Assembly (NCBI GenBank): GCA_035222895.1
Contig: JAVYIG010001588.1
Span: forward strand, 186,001-250,000
Length of the DNA: 64,000 bases
From: Strongylocentrotus droebachiensis
Taxonomy: Eukaryota; Echinodermata; Echinoidea; Camarodonta; Strongylocentrotidae
Direction: 5' to 3'
A program made the position numbers and the translations under genes. The notes beneath the pieces are model-generated. The model was given only the letters and a program-made list of their open reading frames with translations, ran no database searches and was not told the origin of the DNA. Positions 1 to 12,700 of the stretch are shown here, one piece after another (position 1 is the stretch's first letter; every line of letters starts with the position of its first letter).

Positions 1-2039
1 ACTGCTATTATTTAAAATGGTGAATATGCATGTGACACCTGTTCTACACATTTTTACATAATAGCAGTGAAGGGATGTTCTTTTGTCTGCTTTCTTGGTC
101 AGTCATATTTATAGTGTCAAGTCCTGGTAATCTGAATAAATATTGAGAAAAAGTAGCTAAATGTCATCTTTTATTTTATTTTTATTCTTAAATCACACAA
201 TACATGGATTGTGTGTATCATAAAACATGAAGCTGAAAAGCATTAGAAAAAGAATAAACTATATATATCTATATCTATGCACAAATGGGAAATGATCTTC
301 TGTTAGCTGGTGTTAGTACTGATATTGGTGTAAGTGTAAGTAGTAGTATTTTATTGACTATTCACAAGAAGAATGAACATGCTATTCTCAATGGCCTTCT
401 TGTGGGTAGTAAACAATTTGCTTTAAAAAAAATATTAAAAAATCTTAATTAATATATTGAGAGCACACATAATATTTTTGTTATGTCCACTATAGATATT
501 CTCTATAAATCAAGTGAAATAAAAGCTGTTGTATAACATGATTTCGTATAAAGAAAAATTTGTATCACTGTAAATAAATTATATACATATTGCTATATTT
601 TACAAATAAAATGTCACTATTTTACATCATAACAAGAATTATATAGTTTTGTTGGACACACATATATATATATATTTATATATCACAAACTTTTAAAAAC
701 TAAATGGCTCACTCATACAATCACATTCGATAATCTTTTGATTGGTGGGATTTAAAGGGAAAGTCCTTCCTGGTATTAAGTTGGTTTGAGAAGCTAAAAT
801 ATTAGCGAAACAGATTTAGCAAAAATTTGAGCAAAATCGAATTGAATATAAGAAAGTTATTAATTTGAATATTGCAATGAATCTGACACATATTGGAAAC
901 TCTGTGGCATATTTTTGTCGAGACCCCCTCCTATATGCTCTGTCCTAAAAATCATAGTTTTGATTTTCTCCAAAGAGATTTTTTCAATCATAAATGTACC
1001 CTAGATTTCATCATTGGAAATATTTTTTACACCAACCCTGTATTAATTAATTAATAAATTTAATAACATTAATATTCGAGGAAAATTATGAAATCTTCAG
1101 TTCACAGCAAATAGGAGAGGATTTCCCAAGATGTGTCATGGAGTTGCCAATCTGGGTTTCATTGATTACTCCTTCTAAAATCCATAGCTTCTTTTTTTTC
1201 TTCTGATTTTTTTATTTTGGATTATGCTCAAACTTTCACTAATTTGGTTTTGTTAATTTCTGCTTTTATTAAAACCAGCAAATATCAGGGTGTAATTCCC
1301 TCTTTAACAGCAACTACTGATAATACTATAAAATAAATATCTCTAAGAAAGCTTGTTATACATCATAATTGGCTGCCAAAAGAATAGGCAAATAACAATT
1401 TAAATATACAATATAATCAGTAAACTGAACATTTCATTATCAACTATACTTATCATATATAGTGTATAAATGTACATAATGAAAGCAAAATGAAGGAAAG
1501 CACACCACATGTATATGTACACAATGCACATGAAATATAAAAACACATATCTATGATGTCCTCACTCTTTCTTAGCTAATTACAATTACAATTTTATTTT
1601 GTATTTAACATATTTAATAAATGAGCACAGGTTTTCAATGTATTTGCAGCTAACATTAAAAAGATCCTGGATATTTTGTTTTTACTTGAGACAGTTATCA
1701 CCCATATCTCCATCTACAAGTATCCATGTTGTAGTACTTTTGCACCCTAAATAAATTCTAGTACAGAGTTTAATCTTAAACATTCACTTTTCACAATATA
1801 AAAAATATCTACAGGTATATTTCTTTCACTACATATAACTCTTTTCATGTCTAGGAAAGATGTCCTGCTTTCATAAAGAGGACATAAAGGTGGAGTCAAA
1901 TGCTACCAAAAAGATGACCAATGTACCATTGTTCTCATATAGTGTACTTGGTTTTCTTAGCAGTCAGGTGAAAAAAATATAAATCACCATCAACAAATAT
2001 CATTTATCATTCGTGTATACAATGAATACCATAGGCTAC
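1..2039. other. AT-rich flank with no gene recognised
   Basis: This stretch is AT-rich, with stops in all frames. I see no exon-like ORF, RNA gene or long repeat, only short runs such as TATATA around 660-680. It lies downstream of WDSUB1 on that gene's strand and could hold part of a long 3' UTR, but nothing here proves it. Confidence 0.5.
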
Positions 2040-2650
2040 TGTTTAGAGTCAGTGGAGTGGTCATCATAGTCGATCATCATACATTATACACCCATGAAGT
2101 GATGATCTTAGAATTTTGTACAATGGTCAGTTCAGCTTTGGTCACTGTTACATCATTCATTGCAGTCCCTAGCAAGGACACCTCGGACATCATCACAAGA
2201 CTCATCATACATCATTGATCAACAATGATGATCTTAAAGGAGGTGTAGCATGGCAAATACTGATAAACGCCATTTTCTACTTCTTTTGGACTACTGCACG
2301 TAAAGGAATGGACTTGATTATTATGGTCAGCGCACTTTAGCGTTCGCGAAACAGACTGAAGTTCTCCACACGCTTCAGTTTCGAGATGTTGCACGCACGT
2401 TAATACTTGAGTCGCGTTGTCCGTAGCCGTATTATACCCGACTGGCCCCGAATCAGGCCACAGAATAGATACGTAGTCTCATCATGCTACATCCCCTTTA
2501 AAGAGTTTGGTTGATGGTCACTTCGGTAGTGATCATTGTCCTTTTCATATCAGTCATCATACATGTAGTTCCTTCGTCTTATCAATGATGATATGAAGAC
2601 TTTAATGGGGGAGTCAAGGTAGTGGTGATCATTATCCCCATCACAACAAA
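2040..2650. repeat. Diverged older units of the WDSUB1 3'-end repeat
   Basis: The motif CATCATACAT recurs near 2086, 2208 and 2551, each time followed within about 40 bases by a GATGAT..(A)GACTT-like stretch. The copy near 2551 also keeps GGGAGTCAAGG, which matches GGGAGTCAGG in the last WDSUB1 exon. These units are spaced irregularly and are much less alike than the 85-bp core array that follows, so they look like older, decayed members of the same family. Confidence 0.5.
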
Positions 2651-3660
2651 CATTGTAGATCCTAGCTAGGATCATCTGCAGACTTATGTTTGTAGGTTTT
2701 TAGTTCTGTTGAATCACTACCCTCATGACATACATTGTAGATCCTAGCTAGGATCATCTGCAGACTTGTGTTTGTAGGTTTTTAGTTCTGTTGAATCACT
2801 ACCCTCATGACATCATACATTGTAGATCCTAGCTAGGATCATCTGCAGACTTGTGTTTGTAGGTTTTTAGTTCTGTTGAATCACTACCCTCATGACATCA
2901 TACATTGTAGATCCTAGCTAGGATCATCTGCAGACTTGTGTTTGTAGGTTTTTAGTTCTGTTGAATCACTACCCTCATGACATCATACATTGTAGATCCT
3001 AGCTAGGATCATCTGCAGACTTATGTTTGCAGGTTTTTAGTTCTGTTGAATCACTACCCTCATGACATCATACATTGTAGATCCTAGCTAGGATCATCTG
3101 CAGACTTGTGTTTGTAGGTTTTTAGTTCTGTTGAATCACTACCCTCATGACATCATACATTGTAGATCCTAGCTAGGATCATCTGCAGACTTATGTTTGC
3201 AGGTTTTTAGTTCTGTTGAATCACTACCCTCATGACATCATACATTGTAGATCCTAGCTAGGATCATCTGCAGACTTATGTTTGCAGGTTTTTAGTTCTG
3301 TTGAATCACAACCCTCATGACATACATTGTAGATCCTAGCTAGGATCATCTGCAGACTTATGTTTGTAGGTTTTTAGTTCTGTTGAATCACTACCCTCAT
3401 GACATCATACATTGTAGATCCTAGCTAGGATCATCTGCAGACTTGTGTTTGTAGGTTTTTAGTTCTGTTGAATCACTACCCTCATGACATCATACATTGT
3501 AGATCCTAGCTAGGATCATCTGCAGACTTGTGTGCAGGTTTTTAGTTCTGTTGAATCACTACCCTCAGCACATCATACATTGTAGATCCTAGCTAGGATC
3601 ATCTGCAGAATTACTTTTGCAGGTTTATAGTTCAGTTGAATCACTATTCTCATGACATCA
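2651..3660. repeat. 85-bp tandem array, about 12 units
   Basis: Units start (at CATTGTAGATCC) at 2651, 2733, 2818, 2903, 2988, 3073, 3158, 3243, 3325, 3410, 3495 and 3578. The period is 85 bp, with two 82-bp units lacking one CAT and one 83-bp unit. Neighbouring units are nearly identical. Every unit holds the perfect 16-bp palindrome GATCCTAGCTAGGATC. The unit is similar to the end of the last WDSUB1 coding exon (about 3893-3936), including the stop codon. The array lies directly 3' of that gene and may be transcribed as its 3' UTR. It is too regular and too gene-like to be a CRISPR array. Confidence 0.95.
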
Positions 3661-3896
3661 TAGACCACAGATGCTTGTGATGATGATATAAAGACTTTAG
3701 CTGATCATGAATGTAATAATTGCTGTCACAAAATCACATAATGAAGATCCTTGTAGCAATGATCCTACACTATAAGACTTCTGTTGAAATCAGTTTAGTG
3801 GCGATCATTTTCATATCAATCATCAAAATTCCTAGCTAGTTATCTGAAGACTTTAGACTGCTGGATAGTTTGGAAGAATCATCGTCCCAATTCACA
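3661..3896. repeat. Diverged units joining the 85-bp array to WDSUB1
   Basis: Between the regular array and the WDSUB1 stop codon there are loosely matching units with CATCATAG, TCCTAGCTAG and GAAGACTTTAG motifs near 3655, 3740 and 3830. Similarity grades from the core array into the gene's own 3' end. This is what local expansion from the gene end would leave. Confidence 0.5.
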
Positions 3897-6576
3897 TCAT
3901 ACATCGTAGATCCTGGCTATGATCATCTTTAGACTACGGTTGGGAGTCAGGTTAATTGAAGAAAGTGGAGCATTCGTCATTGGGCTTGTGTTGCGGCCTG
4001 CTCTCAACCAGTTCTCTATGGCTGCTCGCTCGTACGTGTATCCATCTAAATAGCAAAGAATTGAGACAAGAGTTTAAACATTAGGAAAAGCTAATGATCA
4101 CTGAGAGAAGCATGAAGGTATAGATATTCATATTCAGTTTAAAGGTAGTAATATTTTTCTTCAAAAAGATGTTGCATTGATACGTTTAGAGAAAGAATTT
4201 TTTTCTTCTACTTTAGCCTCTTAAGGAAGAGCGTATATTCAGTCAATGGGCATTGATACTGATTTTTAACAACATTTATGTATATACCCATATCAAAGGG
4301 ACACATTTTAAATGCACCTTAACACTTTTCCTCTAATAGTCCAATCACACTTTTTTTTAGACAGGATAGTACTTTGTAATGTCTACAAACAAGTTAATAG
4401 CTTGTACCTTTGTTTTTAACAAATTTGAGGGTGAGTGGAGTATGGGGTTTGGAGGAAGAAGAAAAGGCAAGGATTAGGGGATAGTGTGTACCAATAAACT
4501 TTTTCATTTCACTCACAAAGTAAGAATGGTGATGCCCCACCGCACCCCCCCCCCCTCACCGCCCCATAATGTCAGTGCCCCCTCAATTGCTTGACCTGCA
4601 CTACGCCACTGTCTCTGATAATGTGAGAGAATACCATGCTGTACCTGCTGCTATGACTGGTTCCTTCATGATCTCTCTACTGATAGGACACAGGTATTCA
4701 TCAGGTATCTGATCATCTAGAAAACACAAAGAAGGAAATGAGAACAGGTTGAAGATGAAGATGGCTTCTGGTATTGAGATAAACACTGTGACAAAATTTG
4801 AATAAAAAAAATATATAACTACCACAATGAAAACAAGTTCACGAACACGTATCACAAATATGTATTTTTTTAGTGTGAGCTGCATGTCACTGCATTTTTA
4901 ATGTTGATACAAACTAAGATATTCAACTTCACAATTTTATGAAATCTTTTGAATTTTAAAATGAAATGAAACATTTCTTGGTCTGAAAATATCAGACACA
5001 ATATCAAATTTGGGAGGTTCAAACCACCTATTGCAATGATCGTAAGATTACCTGGTACAGGTCCCTGAGAGCCAGAGAAGAAGCCCTTCTCACGGACAGC
5101 CTGGATACCTCTCAAGATCTTCTGACGATGACCAAGGGCCTCTGAATAATTGAAAACAAACAAAGAATAATATTTTTGAAGCGATAACTCATCTTAGAAA
5201 AAAGAAAGTTTGTTTAGGGCAATGAAAATAATAAATAAAATAATTGAATCACCATGACAACAGGTTTCCACCCAGGCAAACAGTAGTGGAAAATTATATA
5301 GCACAGGTCTGTGTACAACTTTCATAAATGGAACTTTCAAGACTGTAGAGCATGCCATTGTCATCCAGACTAAATGTATCTCATCATAAACTGTTAATGA
5401 TTTCATGCTAAGGAGACATCAGCCTTGTCTAGGGTAAGTGCCCTTACCTATTAATGAAATCTGTCCCTCAAATTAACCCTTACTGTACTGGGCTATTTTG
5501 AGCACCCTCTGACTGGGGGGGGGGGGGGCCTGGGAGGCCCCCCCCCCCCCTATGATCTCGGCCGTCGATTGTCTGATGAACACGAAAATTTGCATGTTTG
5601 TAGATATTTACGTAAGGAACAAGATGGTATAATTAGTTTTTTCCGAATATGCAAATTTTTGTCGTTGGCCAAATTAATTATGCAAAATGCACTAATTTTA
5701 TGCATTTTACAGAAAACGTGTCAAACTCCACTTTTTGAATGTTGAAACTCATTATTCATATGAAACTTCTTTTCTAACACAAAAAGGTAATTTTAATGTA
5801 ATTAATAATGATAATTTATGCAAATTTTGATGCAATTTTTTTTGTTTTTTTGTTTTTGTTTGATGACATGTGCATACTAATTGTTATGTAACGCCTTACA
5901 GGTATATCCAATTTCGACGAAAATGGTATCAAAATGTGCGTAAGACTTGAGGGAAAATAGTCATGAAACGACAATTCAAAATTCCCAGCGGTTGCGGTGC
6001 AATCTCCGAAAATGTCGAGGGGGGGGCCCTCCCAGGCCCCCCCCCCCCAGTACAGTAAGGGTTAAAGGAAAAGGATCATTTTAGCTACGCATTTAAAATC
6101 AAACAAACAAATATGAAAATATTTGTAGTCCGAAATATCACCCACCCTTCGATTAACGATCAAAACAGGAATTATTTAGAGAAAGTGTCTCAAGTGCCTT
6201 GATGCCTTTGACATCAACACAGTTCTCAGGATTCTCTATAGAAATCATAGCAGGAACTTCAAGGATAATGCTAAGACAGATGACAACATTTAATCAGGAT
6301 GAAGTACACTGTAACCCTTAGGGATACAACAGGAAATCTAAAGTTTATAGGGCATAGGATTGGTCACCTAATTCAAGACAAGATAAAATGTTCATCCAAT
6401 AAGACATTTGAGAACAAGTGGGGCAGATCTCAAGAATCTTTTGATCGGATGGACATGTTGTCAGGCATGTTATTCCCCAGAGCAAACACATGATAGATCT
6501 GTTGTTATCTATATTTTTTTCCTTTGGATGTGTTGGCTAAAATATACAGCTCATCATGATATTTAAAGTAAGTTTG

Positions 6577-6633
<57 letters not shown>

Positions 6634-6693
6634 TAGAGAGAAAGCGAGAGAGAGAGAGAGAGAAAGAAATAGAGACAGAGAGAGACAGACAGA

Positions 6694-6726
<33 letters not shown>

Positions 6727-9700
6727 TGGAATGTAGTTGCATCAGTAGCCAGCATTCAATATTATTTTTGCAAGTATGTGACTGTACATAAATAAGGAAT
6801 GTTTTAATTTGTAATGACTTGATCTATATTATTAGTCATGGTATTGATATTATATCCACATTAAGTTGTGTTAATATAATTTTAATTCATAGAAAGCCTT
6901 CAACTTTATCAACTTTACAACTCATAAGTAAGTCTATCAAAATGAAATTGGAAAAAAAAAGAGTAAAAATACAATGCAGTCTACAATGATGAAGCTTTGA
7001 TGATAGACATGTACTTACTGACATTGAGGTCTTTAGACAGGACCTCAGTAGTGAGGTTCTGCAGCTCCTGACCATCGATGTGATTCTCCCTGAAGGTCTC
7101 ACAGTGCTGCTCCAGGTTAATGCTTTGTAACCACTCACACACGGCATCTACCGTCCAATCAGAGATGACGTTATGTGCTAGGGAAGGTCCGGTTTCTGTG
7201 GTAGAGCTTTGCTGGTTGGCTGGGCTAATGGCTGGGATAGTGCCTGATGAATCTATAGGTAGCATGAAGGGGTGAAAGATAGGGTTTAAAGGTCGAATGC
7301 ATCATAACCAAATTCATTATCAAGTAAATCATTGAGAACTGGTTATGCAATGCCACTGTGAAAGAAATTTATTTTGAATGGTTGATTTTACTGTATATAA
7401 GAAGCAATTGTGTATTGTCAGGTATTGTAATCATCAACACTATAAAAACTCTTGCTGAAAATCACATATGATGAAGAACACTTGCACATGGGACTACACA
7501 AAACCGTTGCATCAAAATTGGTCCAATAGGTGTATTCTCTGATATTTCTTGTTATATTTGAATACGATGGCATTTAAAGAGCAAAAATGGGAAAATGCTA
7601 CTATGATATTCTCCCAAGTGAGAATAAAAATATTGAGAAAACTCAAAATTATTTGTCATCTTAATCAGAACTCAACCTTCTCTTTAAATCATGTAATGAA
7701 CTTTAAAAAAAAGTAATATAAATCAAAAATAAAATCTCCCCTTCAAAGATGAAAATCACATTTTGATATGAATACATTATTAAAGATCATTCCATACACG
7801 CTTGGACAAATGAAAAACATTTATTCTTATCAACCTGTGGAATAGAGTTTGATTTTGTTATAACATGCATTTTCTATATACCCCAGTCTGTGATGTCTCC
7901 GGGACCATCGGCAATGTGTCAAGGATTTAAATCTTTCATTCTCAGTACACCACACTTTCTGAAAGAATTACCATTTTCATAAATAATAGAAAAAATTACA
8001 TGATACACTCGATGTTAAGATTCTCGGCTTCCACTGTCTTGAACATGCAATCATTAATACTATCAATTATATAAATCTATACCAAACATTTTTGAATTAC
8101 ATGAATGAAAGAGTGTGAAGGGGGGCTTTCAGGGCTACTTGTAAAATGCAGCCAGTGACATTCTGACAAGCGAAGTTAACCATCTGTAATGTGAAATTTA
8201 AACAAGTTTAAAGGGGTAAAAGCTCAGCCCTTTTCAGGACTTGGGAGAAGGGGGGGGGGGTGGGTGAGAGATGAAGCATGGCATGAATAATACAAATAAT
8301 ATGATATTCCAATAAAAGTATCCAATTAAATAATCCAACTGCACACAATAGATGTGTAAAAGCTTAGCCCTTTTCAGGACTTGGGAGAAGGGGGGGGGGG
8401 TGGGTGGGTTAGAGATGAAGCATGGCATGCATAATACAAATAATATGATATTCCAATAAAAGTATCCAATTAAATAATCCAACTGCACACAATAGATGTA
8501 AAATATAAGTAACGAACAGAATTACAATTGGTGCATTCACAAAAATAATATTAATGCGATTTTAATCTTTTTTGGTTTTGTTTTGTTAATAAGGACATTA
8601 ACTCCTTTCTGTACCATCAAGTTTGTGAAATTGTCATGAATGAACTTTCAAAACTCAATCTATTTAGATTTCAACTCTTTGTTTCATTGGAGTTAAATAA
8701 TGCATTGTTAACATATTTGTTATAGGTATAAAATTTACAACGCATGTTTCTGTTCTTTTGAGGGAGAACATTTTCATCATTATATGCTCTTAGTGTGAAA
8801 AGCATTCAAACTTTTGGGAATTAACAACCAATGGCATGGAAAGTGTAAATGCCACTGACAAAAAAAATTACCCCAATACATTCATTGTAGGAGTTGACGA
8901 TCCAATCCAATCCAAAAGACATTCGATATATAACGCCTTTTCCTTGCAGTTACAAAGTGCTGCACACACCGCTCCACAATGTTTGGGCCACTTATAAACA
9001 AAAGTTAACACTTCTCAGAGATAAGTTTAGTATATGTAGGCTGGTAATAAAGTAATTTCTAGCAGAATAGATGTGACTTGATACATACCTGCAGGTTGCA
9101 GTGGTTGGTTGAAACCTAATTTCCATACATGGACCTTGTTGTGGGAGCCCGTCGTCAGGAACATGTTGTCATGAGAAAACGCTACAGTCGTCACATACCT
9201 ATACAAAAAGATGGTAGGTAAATACAGTGAAACATGTACATGAAGACTGCTCAAAGCAGGTGCTTTTTATGTATAAGCTACTCTTCTCCTTATAACTAAT
9301 CTGCCTCCTTCAATAATGAAGATTCTTGCAGATGTATATACTGGGGTGTGCAGGTGGACCACTACACAGGGGTTTCCCCTACTCTTATACAAATAGTGCA
9401 GTGGGTTCTTAACGTGCAAACATGGTGACTCTCCTCTTCAAGAGGCCTCCTACCAGAGGACCAAGTGGTTTTCACTTAACATATCCTGCGTCTATGAAAC
9501 AAGGGGAGGGGCAAGTTAACTCACAACACAGGCTCAGTACAGCTCTTAATGAGAAACATTGTTCAAAGAAAACTAACAATATGGTCTTATAGCCAAGGAG
9601 TTGCCAAAGAAGGTTGAACTGATATAACATTGCAGAATAGGGAAACCATGATAAATGTAATATACAAAAGAGATTATATCATTATATATGACCCAAAATT

Positions 9701-12700
9701 GTAACTTAACTTCAATGATAAACATCACCAAAAAAAATTGTGAAAGGAGCATTCTGCATTACCTTGTATGACCTTCCAGAGTATAAAGCATTTCTCCAAG
9801 AATCTGTAGGGGGAAAATGCAATACAATAGCTTTTAACAACAACAACAACAACAACAAAAACAAACTCTTAAAAATATGAATGGAAATTCAATCAGAGAT
9901 ACAAATACAGACATCCACAACACTACAGATTGCTGTGTGCCTTAAAATCAACTGAAAGTGTATTTTTTTTAATCCAACCAAAAAAGTGAGCTGAAATCAT
10001 CACTTTTCTATATTATTAATCAATAAAGGGTACCAATTTTTCACTCAAGATAATTGTTCATGTTATAGTGAGGTACACCCTTCCAAGATAAATATTGACA
10101 AACTTTAGCCATTTATTCTCCTTTTTCAAACTTACTGATATTTGTCATATAAGAAGACATAAATTAACCCAAACTTGTAACCTCAAATTGATTTATTTAT
10201 TAATAACCATCAAAAAGGCAACAGTAATATGCCATAGTTTTATCACAATATATCATACACTACAGAAAGATAAAAATTTATCAACATTGTCTTATAAATT
10301 AAAATAATCTAAACAGGCGACCTTATCTTGGCAATTACATCACATGATGTTAAAGAAACATAAGGGATATACTCACTGGATTCCAAAGAATAGCAAGCTT
10401 GTCCACTGCACTGTAATAACAAAACAAAAATGATACAAAGATATGGACATCAAGTAAGACAGAAGAAGTATGAGTATGAATATCTGGAGATGAAGATAAA
10501 GATTAAGGTGAATATAGTCAAAAATATTTTTAGGGCCTTACATAGAAAAAGACAGGAAGCAGTTCAAACAACATAAATCTTCAGACTGTGCCTCCTTTAT
10601 TGGGATACCTACCCTGATGCCAGGAGACGACCGTCGGCAGAGAAAGCTAGAGCTTGAACGGTAGCTGAATGTCCTTTCAGATCACACCGAAGTCTAGTAG
10701 AACACCCTACATTGATAAGAATGAAGATGGATGATGCTCTTTAAAAATCCAGCTGGTCCTAAAATGTTCACCCTAATCCACTGTTTTTAAGCAAAGACCT
10801 TATCAATGATTCATATATTTGATTTCTTGCATATAGTGTGCTTTAAAAGAAGTATGCTTATTTTGCAATAGAATGCTTATTTTGCAATAAAATGCACATT
10901 TTTTATTCAATTTTGAATTCTAAATCTCTATTGGTTATCAACAAAACAAGATCTACAGAGCTTTTATTTTTTGACCATACTACTGGCACTAGTATGCCCT
11001 CTATTTCAAACCCCTATCTCCTGTTAAACACAAGATAGTAAACCATATTGTTGTATCATACCTATCATGTATGTTGCACAGTTAGGTGGAGCCTTTGAAA
11101 ATGACTGGTCCACATGTGAGATTTAACAACAACAAAAATGTACTAAATTCCTAAATCTAATGATTTGGGAAGTAAGAGTGTCAATTCATAAGCAATCATT
11201 TATTTTTTGGATGAGTCAGCCAGCATACTCTATATCATTATTGATATGCTAGTGGTTAGTAAACCTATGGATTTCTGTATTACCTGGTACAGTGTCCAAG
11301 TCCCAGAGTCTAACTATGTTGTCGCCACATGTCGCTAACATGAAGAATGTCCTTTGGCCAAGAGATTCCCGTACTGCAGCATCTGTTTGAAAGACAGAAG
11401 ATAATTTCATGATCTGGGGAGAAAATGACAGCCTACATTGGAAACATTTCAACTCCAGTAAACTTGAGAAAACATTATAACTCAGGTAAACTACCAAGGA
11501 CCATGGAGGTACTAACTCATTGTTTACCGACATGGTTATCTCTTATGCTTATTTAGTAGATGATTTTATGTTCTTACAAAATAGTACAATAATATAAGAG
11601 CATTCAAATGCAAATAATGATAACAAAAATCGTTCAATTTAGCAGTTTACTATATAAGTCGTTACTTCGGCAGTGGTTTCATTCTTGCAAATTTTGCAAA
11701 TTTTTATAGAAATGCAAATAAAAAAAAAAGGCAAATATGAGCTGGCAGTCCATACATGTATGTGAATGTATAATTAGTCACTTATATAGAAGAAAAAAAA
11801 AACACTTGCAAAAGAATGTCTGTGTCACTGTCATAAGTGAAAATATTAAGAGACAAAACTATTGGCTTTCAAATTATCTATGATGTATATAACTTTAACA
11901 GTATTAGCTTCATATACATGACATCTGTGGTCTATAGTAACACTGAAACCCTGTTCTTACTTGACATCTATGATCTATAGTAACACTGAAACTCTGTTCT
12001 TACTTGCAGAGCCAAACGTTGGTGAGATACAGAGCCCAGTGAGGGCTAGATCATGACAGTCTGGATCGTAGAAGAGACATCTACTTTGACCATTGAGGGC
12101 ATCCCATACCCTCAGGTCACCGGTGGTTGACCCCGACACCACATGGGTGCCATCGGGTGTGAAGGCACAGGCTGTGACGACACCGATGTGACCTTCAAGC
12201 TTTCTGTAGAGTAAACATGAAATGGTATGTAGAGGGTCAGAAGGGCGTTAAGTCTGTGTTAAGGGATAGGAGTTAAAAGCCCTTCTGCATCTCAACAGAG
12301 GAAATATCAAGTGACAAGAAAAGCAGTATGAAGAAGCCAAAGAATTTAACATTACTTTCAATGATGAGTAATAAAAGCAACGGTTTAATCCACAAACTCA
12401 TGACATTGTTGATGGTTAAAGGTGCTTATTTTGTGTAATGTCATATTCTTCTTTGCCGTTTACTTGTAATTCAATGTTTTTAACATGTTCCTTTAGTATT
12501 TCTCACTTTCCGTCCTTATCCTTCCTTATCCTTTCTTCTTTCTCTTGCCCTTAGAATCATTGTATTAAGCGCATTATAAATGTAATGTATTATTATTATT
12601 ATTATTATTAACCGGTGATGACTGAAATTCTCACATTCCTTTATGGTAAGGCTTAACACAACAATCATCTGCTTCCTAAAAGTAATTTGTTAACCATATC

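Noticed and set aside
2651..3660. CRISPR array
   Set aside because: Units are contiguous 85-bp tandem copies with no unique spacers, the genome is eukaryotic, and the unit matches the adjacent gene.
6537..6755. Leu/Ser-repeat ORF on the minus strand
   Set aside because: Artefact of the (GA)n microsatellite in a WDSUB1 intron.
9330..9500. Retroelement fragment near GTGGACCACTACACAGG
   Set aside because: The texture is like an interspersed repeat, but I could not match it to a second copy here or define its ends.
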